Position numbers and translations under genes: made by a program. Below, piece after piece: positions 48,501-56,259 of a DNA stretch of 64,000 bases. Location: NCBI RefSeq assembly GCF_013369485.1, contig NZ_JABWEB010000005.1, positions 124,001 through 188,000 of the forward strand. Reading direction: 5' to 3'. The notes below the pieces were generated by a model. The model made no database searches. It was given only the letters and a program-made list of their open reading frames with translations, and was not told the DNA's origin. Position 1 is the first letter of the stretch. Each line of letters opens with the position of its first letter. The stretch comes from Massilia sp. BJB1822 (lineage in GTDB: Bacteria > Pseudomonadota > Gammaproteobacteria > Burkholderiales > Burkholderiaceae_D).

Positions 48501-48925
48501 ATGGGGCCGACATGAAAACCCCGTCCGCCTCGATCCAGGGGCCGCGCGCCATGCTGATCGACGAAACGGCCGGTTCCGGCGGCGACCTGCTGCCGTGGAT
48601 GTTCCGCAAGAATAAGATGGGACCACTGATCGGCAAACGCACCTGGGGTGGGCTGGTTGGCATCCTCGGCTTCCCCGTCTTGCTCGACGGCGGCTTCATC
48701 ACCGCGCCCAACCTGGCTTTCTGGACGCGAGAGAATGGCTGGGGCGTGGAGAATGAAGGCGTGCCGCCGGATATCGAAGTCGAACAGACGCCGGCCGACG
48801 TGATTGCCGGCCGCGATCCGCAGCTGGAAAAAGCGATTGAAGTGGTGAAGGCCGAGCTGGCGAAGAATCCGCCCAGCAAGCCGCCCCGTCCGGCATTCCC
48901 GGACAAGAGCAAATTCATCCCATGA
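45596..48925 (+). CDS. Tricorn protease homologue with PDZ and S41 peptidase domains
   Basis: I chose TTG 45596 as start: GCGAGG lies five bases before it, and translation begins with a proper signal peptide (SILSKLSLAAAALLPLASQA). The frame is open further up to a GTG at 45542, which would bury that signal. The product has 1109 residues. Residues 30-500 are TolB/PD40-type propeller repeats (many FSPDGK/WSPDG units). A low-complexity acidic Lys/Glu linker is at about 545-590. The tricorn core follows, with the His region GVGHHRGGGGD (about 770), a PDZ domain (VKVGEYLLAVDGKPL), and the nucleophile Ser994 in ETAGSGGDLLPW. Periplasmic peptide digestion is inferred. Confidence 0.88.
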   Translation: MSILSKLSLAAAALLPLASQALPNTSDTRLLTEPAVSASHIAFVYAGDVWLANPDGSGVRRLTSDVGEKSNPVFSPDGKLLAYSATLDGNTDVYVLAVSGGMPQRLTWHPGPDLVQSFTPDGKAVMFASPRAAFNNRYRKLFTVPVTGGVEAELEIPNAARAAYSPDGKSIVYNPTSPAFLQWKRYRGGTHSVLWIFNRASQAVEKIPQPASRVNDVDPVWLGDTIYFRSDRDGEFNLYAYDTKTKAVRALTRHADFPVLNAAAQGRRIVYEQAGYLHALDLDGGAARKLTIGVSSDLGLSRPRWVRGASYIRDASISPSGARVAFEFRGDIVTLPADKGDVRHLTQSPAVHERNPAWSPDGRSLAYFSDESGEYALHVQPQDGKGPVRKFKLSGAGFYERANWSPDSKKIAFIDNAWSLYVLDLATGVQKKIATEPIYGVTKSLSPAWAPDSRWVAYTLNSLSYTRTAYIYSLEQDKSYAVTDGLSDVADPAFDRSGKYLYFFASTNAGPTNNWFSLQNEDNRATSSIWLAVLRQDLPSPLVKESDEEKGAAAKPKDAKDEASSEKKENGKADEKPAVDPVTGRDDPKVKVAPVAPMRIDFDGISTRIIDLPVPVAQLSNLEAGGEGQVFFMRESDGKKSLQRFDLKDRKTETVVAELDGYGISADGKKLIYRLKESWATGSATGKTLAASEGKLRVDAIEVKADPRAEWTQIYREAWRINRDYFYDPGMHGVNWRQMHDKYAQFLPDLATRSDLNRVIQWLHSELGVGHHRGGGGDSFIENKPVPGGLLGADYEVANGHYRFKKIYGGLNWNPTLRSPLTEPGLNVKVGEYLLAVDGKPLAPPTNLYAPFENSANRTIDITVGPNADGKGARTITVVPVASEDALRNRDWVEGNIRKVNAATGGRVAYVYVPNTTTLGHTYFKRYFYPQSYKDGVIIDERFNGGGSLADYYIEILQKQEIAWWTMRYGADMKTPSASIQGPRAMLIDETAGSGGDLLPWMFRKNKMGPLIGKRTWGGLVGILGFPVLLDGGFITAPNLAFWTRENGWGVENEGVPPDIEVEQTPADVIAGRDPQLEKAIEVVKAELAKNPPSKPPRPAFPDKSKFIP

Positions 48926-48930
48926 TGAAC

Positions 48931-48957
48931 AAAGCGCGCCCTGGTGGCGCGCTTTTT
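48931..48957. terminator. Terminator between tricorn and blaI genes
   Basis: AGCGCGCC (48933-48940), loop CTGGT, GGCGCGCT, then TTTT. It follows the tricorn gene stop and also touches the stop codon of the convergent blaI-type gene. Confidence 0.9.
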
Positions 48958-49339
48958 ATTTAGGCTGATCCTCGTCCAGCAGCGCCTGAATCTCGGCGCG
49001 CTCGCGGGCGCTCACATGGCCGCCACGCAAGGCCGCCAGCACCAATGCCTTGCCGGAGCCGGCGAAGGCCTTATTGATCAGATCCTTGAGCAAGCCGGTC
49101 TGGATCGAATCCTGTTCCTGCACGGCGGAATAGACATGGGCGCGCTGGCTCTCATCGCGCGCCAGCAGTCCCTTTGTATGCATCACCTGCAGCAGGCGCA
49201 GCACGGTGGCGTAATTGATCTCCGGCCGCGACTCCAGCGCCGCCTGATGCACCTGTTTCGCCGTCGCCGGCCCCAGCGCAAACAGCAGGCGCAGCATTTC
49301 CAGCTCAGATGGTGTAGGTTTTGGCAAAGAAGTAGACAT
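48956..49339 (-). CDS. BlaI/MecI/CopY-family transcriptional repressor
   Basis: 127 residues with the winged helix of this family: PTPSELEMLRLLFALGPATAKQV, then INYATVLRLLQVMHTKGLLARDE, and the C-terminal dimerisation part LLKDLINKAFAGSGKALVLAAL. Such repressors are usually removed by a membrane M56 metalloprotease (BlaR1) encoded next to them. None is adjacent here, and no beta-lactamase gene follows. A dyad TAGACA-N4-TGTCTA upstream (49386-49401) may be its own operator. What it regulates is not visible. Confidence 0.85.
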   Translation of the reverse strand: MSTSLPKPTPSELEMLRLLFALGPATAKQVHQAALESRPEINYATVLRLLQVMHTKGLLARDESQRAHVYSAVQEQDSIQTGLLKDLINKAFAGSGKALVLAALRGGHVSARERAEIQALLDEDQPK

Positions 49340-49385
49340 ATGGAGAATAGAAAAAAGCCCAGGCTCCCATCTAGAATAAAATATC

Positions 49386-49401
49386 TAGACAGAAATGTCT
49401 A
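49386..49401 (-). promoter_or_regulatory. Candidate BlaI-type operator
   Basis: A perfect dyad TAGACA, GAAA, TGTCTA, 47 bases before the blaI-type start. BlaI/MecI proteins bind dyads of the ACA/TGT type, so self-regulation is likely. A half-site (TAGACA, 49333-49338) lies at the start codon. Confidence 0.55.
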
Positions 49402-49423
49402 CCGCCTTTGCGCCAAATCAAAC

Positions 49424-49462
49424 AATGTCCCACCCTGGTGTCAGGCACCAAGGTCGGACATT
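49424..49462. repeat. REP-like palindromic element, copy 1
   Basis: A 39-bp imperfect palindrome framed by AATGTCC and GGACATT with centre CCCTGGTGTCAGGCACC. It is followed by CGCTGATCTGGATCAAAG. It forms a tandem pair with copy 2. CAAATCAAAC precedes it, the inverse of the tail of the other copies. Confidence 0.85.
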
Positions 49463-49480
49463 CGCTGATCTGGATCAAAG

Positions 49481-49519
49481 AATGTCCACCTCCAGTGCCT
49501 GACACCAGGGTGGGACATT
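49481..49519. repeat. REP-like palindromic element, copy 2
   Basis: 39 bp framed by AATGTCC and GGGACATT with centre GTGCCTGACACCAGGG, followed by TGCTGATTTAGATCAAAG. The same element family as copies 1 and 3. Confidence 0.85.
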
Positions 49520-49540
49520 TGCTGATTTAGATCAAAGGGC

Positions 49541-50404
49541 TTACCACTTGATCTCGCCTTTGGCGACTTTGGCGCTGGTTTGCAGGGCGCCGTCGAGGCC
49601 GACCGTCGGGTAGGCTTTTTTCATGGCGGCGACCAGCTCGATGGAGTTGGCGGCTTTCGGGGTCTCGGCTTCGAAGCGGCGCAGGTAGTCGGCGGTGTAG
49701 GCGATGCTGTCGGGCGTGAAGCTGCTGCCGACGGCGAAGTGGCCAGGCACGACCGTCACCGGTTTGAGGGCGGCGATACCGTCCAGGGCGGCCAGCCATT
49801 GCTTGCGCGATTCGACCGTCTGGGTGTCAGCGGTCCAGACGTGCAGGCCTTTGAACAGGACCACGCCGCCGGCCACGGCTTTCAGCGAGGGAATCCAGAC
49901 ATAGGTGCGGTCCGGGGTGGCGCCGTCCAGGCCTTTGATCTGCAGGGTTTCGCCTTCGAGCTTGATGGTGTCGCCTTGCAGGGCTTCCGGCATCACGATG
50001 GCTTGCGGGGCATTGGCGCCCAGGATCGGACCCCAGTAGGCGACCTTGGCCTTGGCTTTCTTTTCCATGGCGGCGATGGTGCCGGCGGTGGCCACGATCT
50101 TCGCTTCGGGGAAAGCGGCTTTGATCACGTCCAGGCCGAAGTAGAAGTCAGGGTCGCCGTGGCTGACGTAGACGGTGCTCAGCTTGCGGCCGCTGGCCTT
50201 GATCTTGTCGACCAGTTTCAGCGCTTCGCCACGCGAGAATTGGGCGTCGATCAGCACGACTTCCTTCTCGCCTTTGACCAGCACGGAGGCGACCGGGAAG
50301 ATGGCGGCTTCGCCCGGATTGAACACTTCCAGCTGCAGCGGTGCGGCGGAGGCGGCGAGGGTGGTGGTGGCGAGGGCGGCGGCGGCCAGGGTTTGCTTGA
50401 TCAT
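49541..50404 (-). CDS. Exported metallo-beta-lactamase-fold protein with altered metal motif
   Basis: ATG 50404 has AAAGGAAA before it and begins a signal peptide (MIKQTLAAAALATTTLAASA), giving 287 residues; the longer frame to 50458 is less likely. The MBL fold is recognisable: VVLIDAQFSRGEALKLVDKI, then the position of the HxHxDH motif reads SHGDPDFYFGLD, and VVPGHFAVG comes near residue 215. Two of the usual His ligands are replaced (Asp and Phe), so zinc binding may be changed or lost. The gene is divergent from a LysR regulator 105 bases away, which probably controls it. Substrate unknown. Confidence 0.8.
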   Translation of the reverse strand: MIKQTLAAAALATTTLAASAAPLQLEVFNPGEAAIFPVASVLVKGEKEVVLIDAQFSRGEALKLVDKIKASGRKLSTVYVSHGDPDFYFGLDVIKAAFPEAKIVATAGTIAAMEKKAKAKVAYWGPILGANAPQAIVMPEALQGDTIKLEGETLQIKGLDGATPDRTYVWIPSLKAVAGGVVLFKGLHVWTADTQTVESRKQWLAALDGIAALKPVTVVPGHFAVGSSFTPDSIAYTADYLRRFEAETPKAANSIELVAAMKKAYPTVGLDGALQTSAKVAKGEIKW

Positions 50405-50509
50405 GCTGTGTTTCCTTTCAAGAAGAATTTGGTATGCACGCAGTGTAGACCTGTCCATTCAAACGAAAAATGCTCTATATTGAAACGGTTTGTTGCATAA
50501 ATCGATCAT

Positions 50510-51415
50510 ATGGATAAAATCGCCGCCGCCGAAGTCTTTGTCGCCATCGCCGAACGGGGCAGCATGGTGGCCGCCGCCGACGCCCTCGATATGTCGCGCG
50601 CCATGGTGACGCGCTACCTGGCCGAGATGGAGGCGTGGGCCGGCGCCCGCCTCCTGCACCGTACCACGCGCCGCCTGAGCCTGACGGCTGCCGGCGAGGT
50701 CACGCTGGTGCGCTGTCGCGATATGCTGACGCTGGCGGCCGCCATGTCCAGCGCGGCCGGCGAAGAGCCGGATTCGCCCCACGGCCTGCTGCGCATGGCC
50801 TGCGCCCAGTTCCTGGCGCAGGGCGCGCTGGCCGGCGCCGTGCGCGCCTTCCTGGAACGCTATCCGCGCACCAGCATCGATCTGCAGGTGGATAACCGCT
50901 CGGTCAATCTGGTCGAGCAGCGCATCGATCTGGCGATCCGCATCACCAATGCGCTGGAGCCGAGCATGATCGCGCGCCGCCTGGCCGATTGCGCCTCGGT
51001 GGTGTGCGCCGCCCCCTCTTATATACAGAAGCATGGTGTGCCGCGAACGCCCGCCGATCTGGCCGCCCACAACTGCCTGACCTATAACTACTTCGGCAAG
51101 AGCTTGTGGCAGTTCAGCCGGGACGGGGAGGGCGTGGCCGTGCCGGTGGGCGGCAATCTGTCGTCGAACGAGTCGATGGCGCTGCTGGCGGCCACGGCCC
51201 AGGGTGTGGGGATTTCGCTGCAGCCGCGCCACGCTGCCGCGCCGCTGATTGCCGAGGGCCGGCTGGCGTTGTTGTTGCCAGACTGGCAAGCGCAAATGCT
51301 CGGCATATATGGAATTTATACCTCGCGCCAGCATATGCCGGCCGCCTTGCGCGCCATGCTCGATTTTCTCGTCGACTGGTTTCACCATGATCCTGAATGG
51401 CTGGACCACGCTTAA
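50510..51415 (+). CDS. LysR-family regulator, divergent to the MBL-fold gene
   Basis: 301 residues. The N-terminal winged helix is AAAEVFVAIAERGSMVAAADALDMSRAMVTRYLAEMEAWAGARLLHRTTRRLSLT (split), where the usual QPALS is replaced by SRAMVTR, as in CrgA-type LysR proteins. The effector domain contains RIDLAIRIT and ATAQGVGISLQPRHAA. It is divergent from the MBL-fold gene with a 105-base shared control region, so it likely regulates that gene and itself. Confidence 0.9.
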   Translation: MDKIAAAEVFVAIAERGSMVAAADALDMSRAMVTRYLAEMEAWAGARLLHRTTRRLSLTAAGEVTLVRCRDMLTLAAAMSSAAGEEPDSPHGLLRMACAQFLAQGALAGAVRAFLERYPRTSIDLQVDNRSVNLVEQRIDLAIRITNALEPSMIARRLADCASVVCAAPSYIQKHGVPRTPADLAAHNCLTYNYFGKSLWQFSRDGEGVAVPVGGNLSSNESMALLAATAQGVGISLQPRHAAAPLIAEGRLALLLPDWQAQMLGIYGIYTSRQHMPAALRAMLDFLVDWFHHDPEWLDHA

Positions 51416-51454
51416 TATTCAGATATCATTGGTAAAAAGGCAGGCTGACCAAAT

Positions 51455-51482
51455 AAAAAACATCGCGTGGACGCGACTTTTT
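51455..51482 (+). terminator. Possible terminator after the LysR gene
   Basis: AAAAAACA, TCGCGT, GG, ACGCGA, CTTTTT. The loop is tight, but A and T tracts flank the stem. The remaining gap to odhA (51483-51667) holds a TACAAT -10-like hexamer (near 51514) and no gene. Confidence 0.6.
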
Positions 51483-51667
51483 AATGTGACGGTGGTTGTT
51501 GGGATACAATTCCACGTGCTATGCTAAACGACCGTTTTTGGAAATTCTGAAAGCAACAGAGCCCTTCCCCCACAACTTGATGTGCAATCCGCTAACCGGT
51601 CAGGCCGTGTCGCGGAAGGTTAGATTAACCCGCTAATCTCGCGAAGCGCGAAGAAAGGTGAGCAAGA

Positions 51668-54523
51668 ATGATGCAACAACAGACGTCCAACTCCTACCTG
51701 TTCGGTGGGAATGCGCCTTACGTAGAGGAACTCTACGAAGCGTATCTCGCTAATCCAGGTTCCGTGCCAGATAACTGGCGCGCTTACTTCGACGCCATGC
51801 AGCACGTGCCGGCTGTCGATGGCTCCAACAAACCCGACGTCGCCCACGCCTCCGTGATCGCCTCCTTCGCCGAACGCGCGAAAGCCGGCCCGATCCGCAC
51901 CGTGGTCGCTTCGGCCGACGCCGAAATGGGCCGCAAGCGCGTGGCCGCCACCCAGCTGATCGCCGCTTACCGCTACCTGGGTTCGCGCTGGGCCAACCTG
52001 GACCCGCTGCAGCGTCAGGAACGTCCATCGATCCCGGAACTGGAGCCAAGCTTCTACGGCTTCACCGACGCCGATCTGGACACCGTCTTCAACATCAGCA
52101 ACACCTACTTCGGTCCTGAAACCGCTTCGCTGCGCGATCTGACCAACTTCCTGCGCGACACCTATACCCGCTCCATCGGCGCGGAATACATGTACATCTC
52201 CGACCCAGCCGAAAAGCGCTGGCTGCAAGAACGCCTGGAATCGATCCGCTCGACCCCGAACTTCACCGCCGAGAAGAAAAAGCACATCCTGGAGCGCCTG
52301 ACCGCTGCTGAAGGCCTGGAACGCTATCTGCATACCAAATACGTCGGCCAGAAACGCTTCTCGCTGGAAGGCGGCGAGACCTTTATCGCCTCCATCGACG
52401 AGATCATCCAGCGCGCCGGCGAAAAAGGCGTGCAGGAAATCGTCATCGGCATGGCCCACCGCGGCCGTCTGAACGTGCTGGTCAACACCCTGGGCAAAGC
52501 CCCGAAAGACCTGTTCGAAGAATTCGAAGGCAAGCATGGCGACGACCTGCCGGCCGGCGACGTGAAATACCACCAGGGCTTCTCGTCCGACATCTCCACC
52601 GCAGGCGGCCCGGTCCACCTGTCGCTGGCCTTCAACCCATCGCACCTGGAAATCGTCAACCCTGTGGTTGAAGGTTCGGTGAAAGCCCGCATGGACCGCC
52701 GCGGCGACGTGCATGGCGCGCAAGTGCTGCCGATCCTGGTGCACGGCGACGCCGCTTTCGCAGGCCAGGGCGTTGTGATGGAAACCCTGAATCTGGCGCA
52801 GACCCGCGGCTACGGCACGGGCGGCACGGTGCACATCGTGATCAACAACCAGATCGGTTTCACCACCTCCGACCCGCGCGACGCGCGCTCCACCATCTAT
52901 TGCTCCGACGTCGTGAAGATGATCGAAGCGCCGGTGCTGCACGTGAACGCCGACGATCCTGAAGCCGTGGTGCTGGCCTCGCAAATCGCGATGGACTACC
53001 GCCAGCAATTCCAGAAGGATATCGTGGTCGATATCATCTGCTACCGTAAACTGGGCCACAACGAGCAGGACACCCCGGCGCTGACCCAGCCGCTGATGTA
53101 CAAGAAGATCGCCAAGCACCCAGGCACCCGCAAGCTGTACGCGGATAAGCTGGCTGCCCAGGGCGTGATCGCTGCCGATGGCGGCGACGCCATGGTGGCC
53201 GCTTACCGCGACGCCATGGACGCCGGCAAGCACACTGTCGATCCAGTGATCTCCAACTTCAAGAACAAGTACGCCGTCGACTGGCTGCCGTTCCTGAACC
53301 GCAAGTGGAGCGACGCCGCCGACACCGCCGTGCCGCTGACCGAACTGAAACGCCTGGCCGGCCGCATCACCACCGTGCCGGAAGAATTCAAGGTCCACTC
53401 GCTGGTGGAAAAAGTGCTGGGCGACCGCGCAGCCATGGGCCGCGGCGAACTGAATCTGGACTGGGGCATGGGCGAGCACCTGGCTTACGCCTCGCTGGTA
53501 TCGTCCGGCTACGCCGTGCGTCTGACCGGCCAGGACGCCGGCCGCGGCACCTTCGTGCACCGCCACGCCGTGCTGCACGACCAGAACCGCGAACGTTGGG
53601 ACGCCGGCATCTACGTGCCGCTGCAGAACATCGCCGAGAACCAGGCGCCGTTCACCGTGATCGACTCCGTGCTGTCCGAAGAGGCGGTGCTGGGCTTCGA
53701 ATACGGCTACTCGACCGCCGAGCCAAACACCCTGACCATCTGGGAAGCCCAGTTCGGCGACTTCGTCAACGGCGCCCAGGTTGTGATCGACCAGTTCATC
53801 AGCTCCGGCGAAGTGAAGTGGGGCCGCGCCTCCGGTCTGGTGATGATGCTGCCGCACGGTTACGAAGGCCAGGGTCCGGAGCACTCCTCCGCGCGTCCAG
53901 AGCGCTTCCTGCAGCTGTGCGCCGACAACAATATGCAAGTGGTGCAGCCCACCACCGCGTCGCAGATCTTCCACCTGCTGCGCCGCCAGATGGTGCGCCA
54001 GTTCCGCAAGCCGCTGGTCATCATGACCCCGAAATCGCTGCTGCGTAACAAGGATGCAGGTTCGCCGCTGTCCGAACTGGCCAAAGGCGCCTTCCAGACC
54101 GTGATCGGTGAAGTCGATGAGAAGATCGACGCCAAGAAGGTCAAGCGCGTGATCGCCTGCTCCGGCAAGGTGTATTACGACCTGGCCAACGCCCGCAAGA
54201 CCCGCGGCCAGACCGACACCGCCATCGTGCGTGTCGAGCAGCTGTATCCGTTCCCGCACAAGGCCTTCGCCGCCGAACTGAAAAAGTTCCCGAACCTGGC
54301 GGAAGTGGTGTGGGCACAGGACGAGCCGCAGAATCAGGGCCCTTGGTTCCAGATCCAGCACAACATCTTCGAGTCCATGGATGCGGGCCAGCGCCTGGCG
54401 TATGCCGGCCGTCCTGCTTCCGCGTCGCCGGCTGTCGGCTACTACGACAAGCACTACGCCCAGCAAAAAGACCTGCTGGAAACGGCGTTCTCGAAGCTGA
54501 AGGGCTTCATCCTCACCAAATAA
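51668..54523 (+). CDS. odhA: 2-oxoglutarate dehydrogenase E1 component
   Basis: 951 residues, the usual length. N-terminal NSYLFGGNAPYVEELYEAYL is the E1o start that binds the E2 core. The ThDP and active-site segments include IGMAHRGRLNVLVNTLGK, FNPSHLEIVNPVVEGSVKAR (split), and the transketolase-like C-terminal part with GQDAGRGTFVHRHAVLHDQ and HGYEGQGPEHSSARPERF (split). It decarboxylates 2-oxoglutarate and transfers succinyl to lipoyl E2. AAAGGTGAGCAAGA precedes the ATG. It is the first gene of odhA-sucB-(pspC-like)-lpd. Confidence 0.96.
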   Translation: MMQQQTSNSYLFGGNAPYVEELYEAYLANPGSVPDNWRAYFDAMQHVPAVDGSNKPDVAHASVIASFAERAKAGPIRTVVASADAEMGRKRVAATQLIAAYRYLGSRWANLDPLQRQERPSIPELEPSFYGFTDADLDTVFNISNTYFGPETASLRDLTNFLRDTYTRSIGAEYMYISDPAEKRWLQERLESIRSTPNFTAEKKKHILERLTAAEGLERYLHTKYVGQKRFSLEGGETFIASIDEIIQRAGEKGVQEIVIGMAHRGRLNVLVNTLGKAPKDLFEEFEGKHGDDLPAGDVKYHQGFSSDISTAGGPVHLSLAFNPSHLEIVNPVVEGSVKARMDRRGDVHGAQVLPILVHGDAAFAGQGVVMETLNLAQTRGYGTGGTVHIVINNQIGFTTSDPRDARSTIYCSDVVKMIEAPVLHVNADDPEAVVLASQIAMDYRQQFQKDIVVDIICYRKLGHNEQDTPALTQPLMYKKIAKHPGTRKLYADKLAAQGVIAADGGDAMVAAYRDAMDAGKHTVDPVISNFKNKYAVDWLPFLNRKWSDAADTAVPLTELKRLAGRITTVPEEFKVHSLVEKVLGDRAAMGRGELNLDWGMGEHLAYASLVSSGYAVRLTGQDAGRGTFVHRHAVLHDQNRERWDAGIYVPLQNIAENQAPFTVIDSVLSEEAVLGFEYGYSTAEPNTLTIWEAQFGDFVNGAQVVIDQFISSGEVKWGRASGLVMMLPHGYEGQGPEHSSARPERFLQLCADNNMQVVQPTTASQIFHLLRRQMVRQFRKPLVIMTPKSLLRNKDAGSPLSELAKGAFQTVIGEVDEKIDAKKVKRVIACSGKVYYDLANARKTRGQTDTAIVRVEQLYPFPHKAFAAELKKFPNLAEVVWAQDEPQNQGPWFQIQHNIFESMDAGQRLAYAGRPASASPAVGYYDKHYAQQKDLLETAFSKLKGFILTK

Positions 54524-54533
54524 TAGGCAAGGC

Positions 54534-54558
54534 GCGCCGCGTCCATAAGACGCGGCGC
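54534..54558 (+). other. Intercistronic hairpin odhA-sucB
   Basis: A 10-bp perfect stem GCGCCGCGTC, loop CATAA, GACGCGGCGC, with no T-run. It probably stabilises or sets the ratio of the two messages. Confidence 0.65.
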
Positions 54559-54587
54559 CAGAAAAATACCAAGTTACGGAGTTATAC

Positions 54588-55850
54588 ATGGCACAAATCG
54601 AAGTTAAAGTTCCTCAACTGTCGGAATCCGTCGCAGAAGCGACCCTGCTGTCCTGGCACAAAAAAGTCGGCGAAGCAGTTGCACGCGACGAAAACATGAT
54701 CGACATCGAGACCGACAAGGTCGTTCTGGAACTGCCGGCCCCTAGCGCTGGCGTGGTTGTTCAGATCATCAAGAACGACGGCGCTACCGTGGTCGCTGGT
54801 GAAGTGATCGCCATCATCGATACGGAAGCTACCGCTGGTGCCACCCCATCGGCTCCTGCCGCCGCCGCTGCGCCGGCTGCCGCCGCACCTGCCGCCGCTG
54901 CTCCAGCTGCTGCCACCGGTGGCGCTAAAGGCGACGTGGCCATGCCGGCCGCCGCCAAGATACTGTCCGAAGCCGGCCTGTCCGCTTCCGACGTTGCCGG
55001 TTCCGGCAAAGACGGCCGCGTGACCAAGGGCGACGCCCTGGCTGCCGCCGCTGCACCGAAACCAGCCGCACCAGCACCGCTGGCGCCAGCCGCTGCCAAG
55101 CCAGCGCTGCAGAAAATCGCCGCGCCAGTGGGCGCCCTGAACCTGGGCGACCGTCCGGAAGAGCGCGTGCCGATGAGCCGTCTGCGCGCCCGTATCGCCG
55201 AGCGCCTGGTGGAATCGCAATCGACCAACGCCATCTTGACCACCTTCAACGAAGTGAATATGCAGCCAGTAATGGACCTGCGCACCAAGTACAAGGACAA
55301 GTTCGAGAAAGAACACGGCGTGAAGCTGGGCTTCATGTCCTTCTTCGTCAAAGCTGCTGTGGCCGCGCTGAAGAAATACCCGATCATCAACGCCTCCGTT
55401 GACGGCAACGACATCGTCTACCACGGTTACTTCGACATCGGTATCGCCGTCGGTTCGCCACGCGGCCTGGTGGTGCCTATCCTGCGCAATGCCGACCAGA
55501 TGAGCATCGCCGACATCGAGAAGAAGATCGGCGAATTCGGCGCCAAGGCGAAAGAAGGCAAGCTGACCCTGGACGACCTGACCGGCGGTACCTTCTCCAT
55601 CTCGAACGGCGGCACCTTCGGCTCCATGCTGTCGACCCCGATCATCAACCCGCCACAATCGGCCATCCTGGGCGTGCACGCGACCAAGGACCGCGCTGTT
55701 GTCGAAAACGGCCAGATCGTCATCCGCCCAATGAACTACCTGGCGATGTCGTACGACCACCGTATCATCGACGGCCGCGAAGCCGTGCTGGGCCTGGTGG
55801 CAATGAAAGAGGCGCTGGAAGATCCAGCCCGCCTGCTGCTGGACCTGTAA
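54588..55850 (+). CDS. sucB: Dihydrolipoyl succinyltransferase (E2)
   Basis: 420 residues: one lipoyl domain with the lipoyl-Lys in [15 protein letters not shown] (Lys at about 44), an Ala/Pro-rich linker (85-110), the peripheral-subunit binding domain ([23 protein letters not shown], split; about 115-150), another Ala/Pro linker, and the catalytic core (about 190-420) with [15 protein letters not shown], in which His and Asp are catalytic. It transfers succinyl to CoA. It follows odhA by 64 bases across a hairpin. Confidence 0.96.
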   Translation: MAQIEVKVPQLSESVAEATLLSWHKKVGEAVARDENMIDIETDKVVLELPAPSAGVVVQIIKNDGATVVAGEVIAIIDTEATAGATPSAPAAAAAPAAAAPAAAAPAAATGGAKGDVAMPAAAKILSEAGLSASDVAGSGKDGRVTKGDALAAAAAPKPAAPAPLAPAAAKPALQKIAAPVGALNLGDRPEERVPMSRLRARIAERLVESQSTNAILTTFNEVNMQPVMDLRTKYKDKFEKEHGVKLGFMSFFVKAAVAALKKYPIINASVDGNDIVYHGYFDIGIAVGSPRGLVVPILRNADQMSIADIEKKIGEFGAKAKEGKLTLDDLTGGTFSISNGGTFGSMLSTPIINPPQSAILGVHATKDRAVVENGQIVIRPMNYLAMSYDHRIIDGREAVLGLVAMKEALEDPARLLLDL

Positions 55851-55870
55851 TCGCGCAGTAAACCACCCCT

Positions 55871-55898
55871 GAGCTGCGGCGTTTCGGCGCCGCGGCTC
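55871..55898 (+). terminator. Hairpin after sucB, possible attenuator
   Basis: GAGCTGCGGCG, loop TTTCGG, CGCCGCGGCTC (one G-T pair), then CCCTTATTT. The weak T-run suggests partial termination before the PspC-like gene and lpd. Confidence 0.55.
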
Positions 55899-55920
55899 CC
55901 TTATTTGGAAGAGAGGTTGC

Positions 55921-56256
55921 ATGAGCGTCTCGGAAGAAATCAAGCGCCTGCACGAGCTGCATCAGGCTGGTGCGCTGAGCGACGAAGAGTTTGCCCGCGC
56001 CAAGGAGCGCCTGCTGAACGGCGCGCCGCCGTCCAGCGCCGGTTCCGACCTGGCCACGGAGTTCAGTAATTTCCGCCGTTCGCGCGCGGACCGCTGGCTC
56101 GGTGGCGTGTGCGGCGGCTTGGGCCGCGCCTCCGGCGTCGAGTCCTGGATCTGGCGTCTGATCTTCGCGCTGTTCACCATCTCTTTCGGATTTGGCCTGG
56201 TGATTTACATCCTGTTGTGGATATTCGTCCCGGACGAAGAACTGATTGGAAAATAA
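55921..56256 (+). CDS. SHOCT and PspC-domain membrane protein inside the odh operon
   Basis: 111 residues. The first 40 residues contain a SHOCT-like short motif (IKRLHELHQAGALSDEEFARAKERLL). Then comes a PspC domain: FRRSRADRWLGGVCGGLGRASGVESWIWRLIFALFTISFGFGLVIYILLWIFVPDE (split). This is a single strongly hydrophobic region with the conserved GGVCGGL. PspC proteins act at the envelope in stress responses or as toxin-antitoxin-like membrane factors. AAGAGAGGTTGC precedes the ATG. The stop is 3 bases from the lpd start, so it is translationally linked to a TCA enzyme; the reason is unknown. Confidence 0.85.
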   Translation: MSVSEEIKRLHELHQAGALSDEEFARAKERLLNGAPPSSAGSDLATEFSNFRRSRADRWLGGVCGGLGRASGVESWIWRLIFALFTISFGFGLVIYILLWIFVPDEELIGK

Positions 56257-56259
56257 GAT

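Noticed and set aside
51620..54589. A 989-codon minus-strand frame over odhA
   Set aside because: Antisense shadow of odhA with mirrored codon bias.
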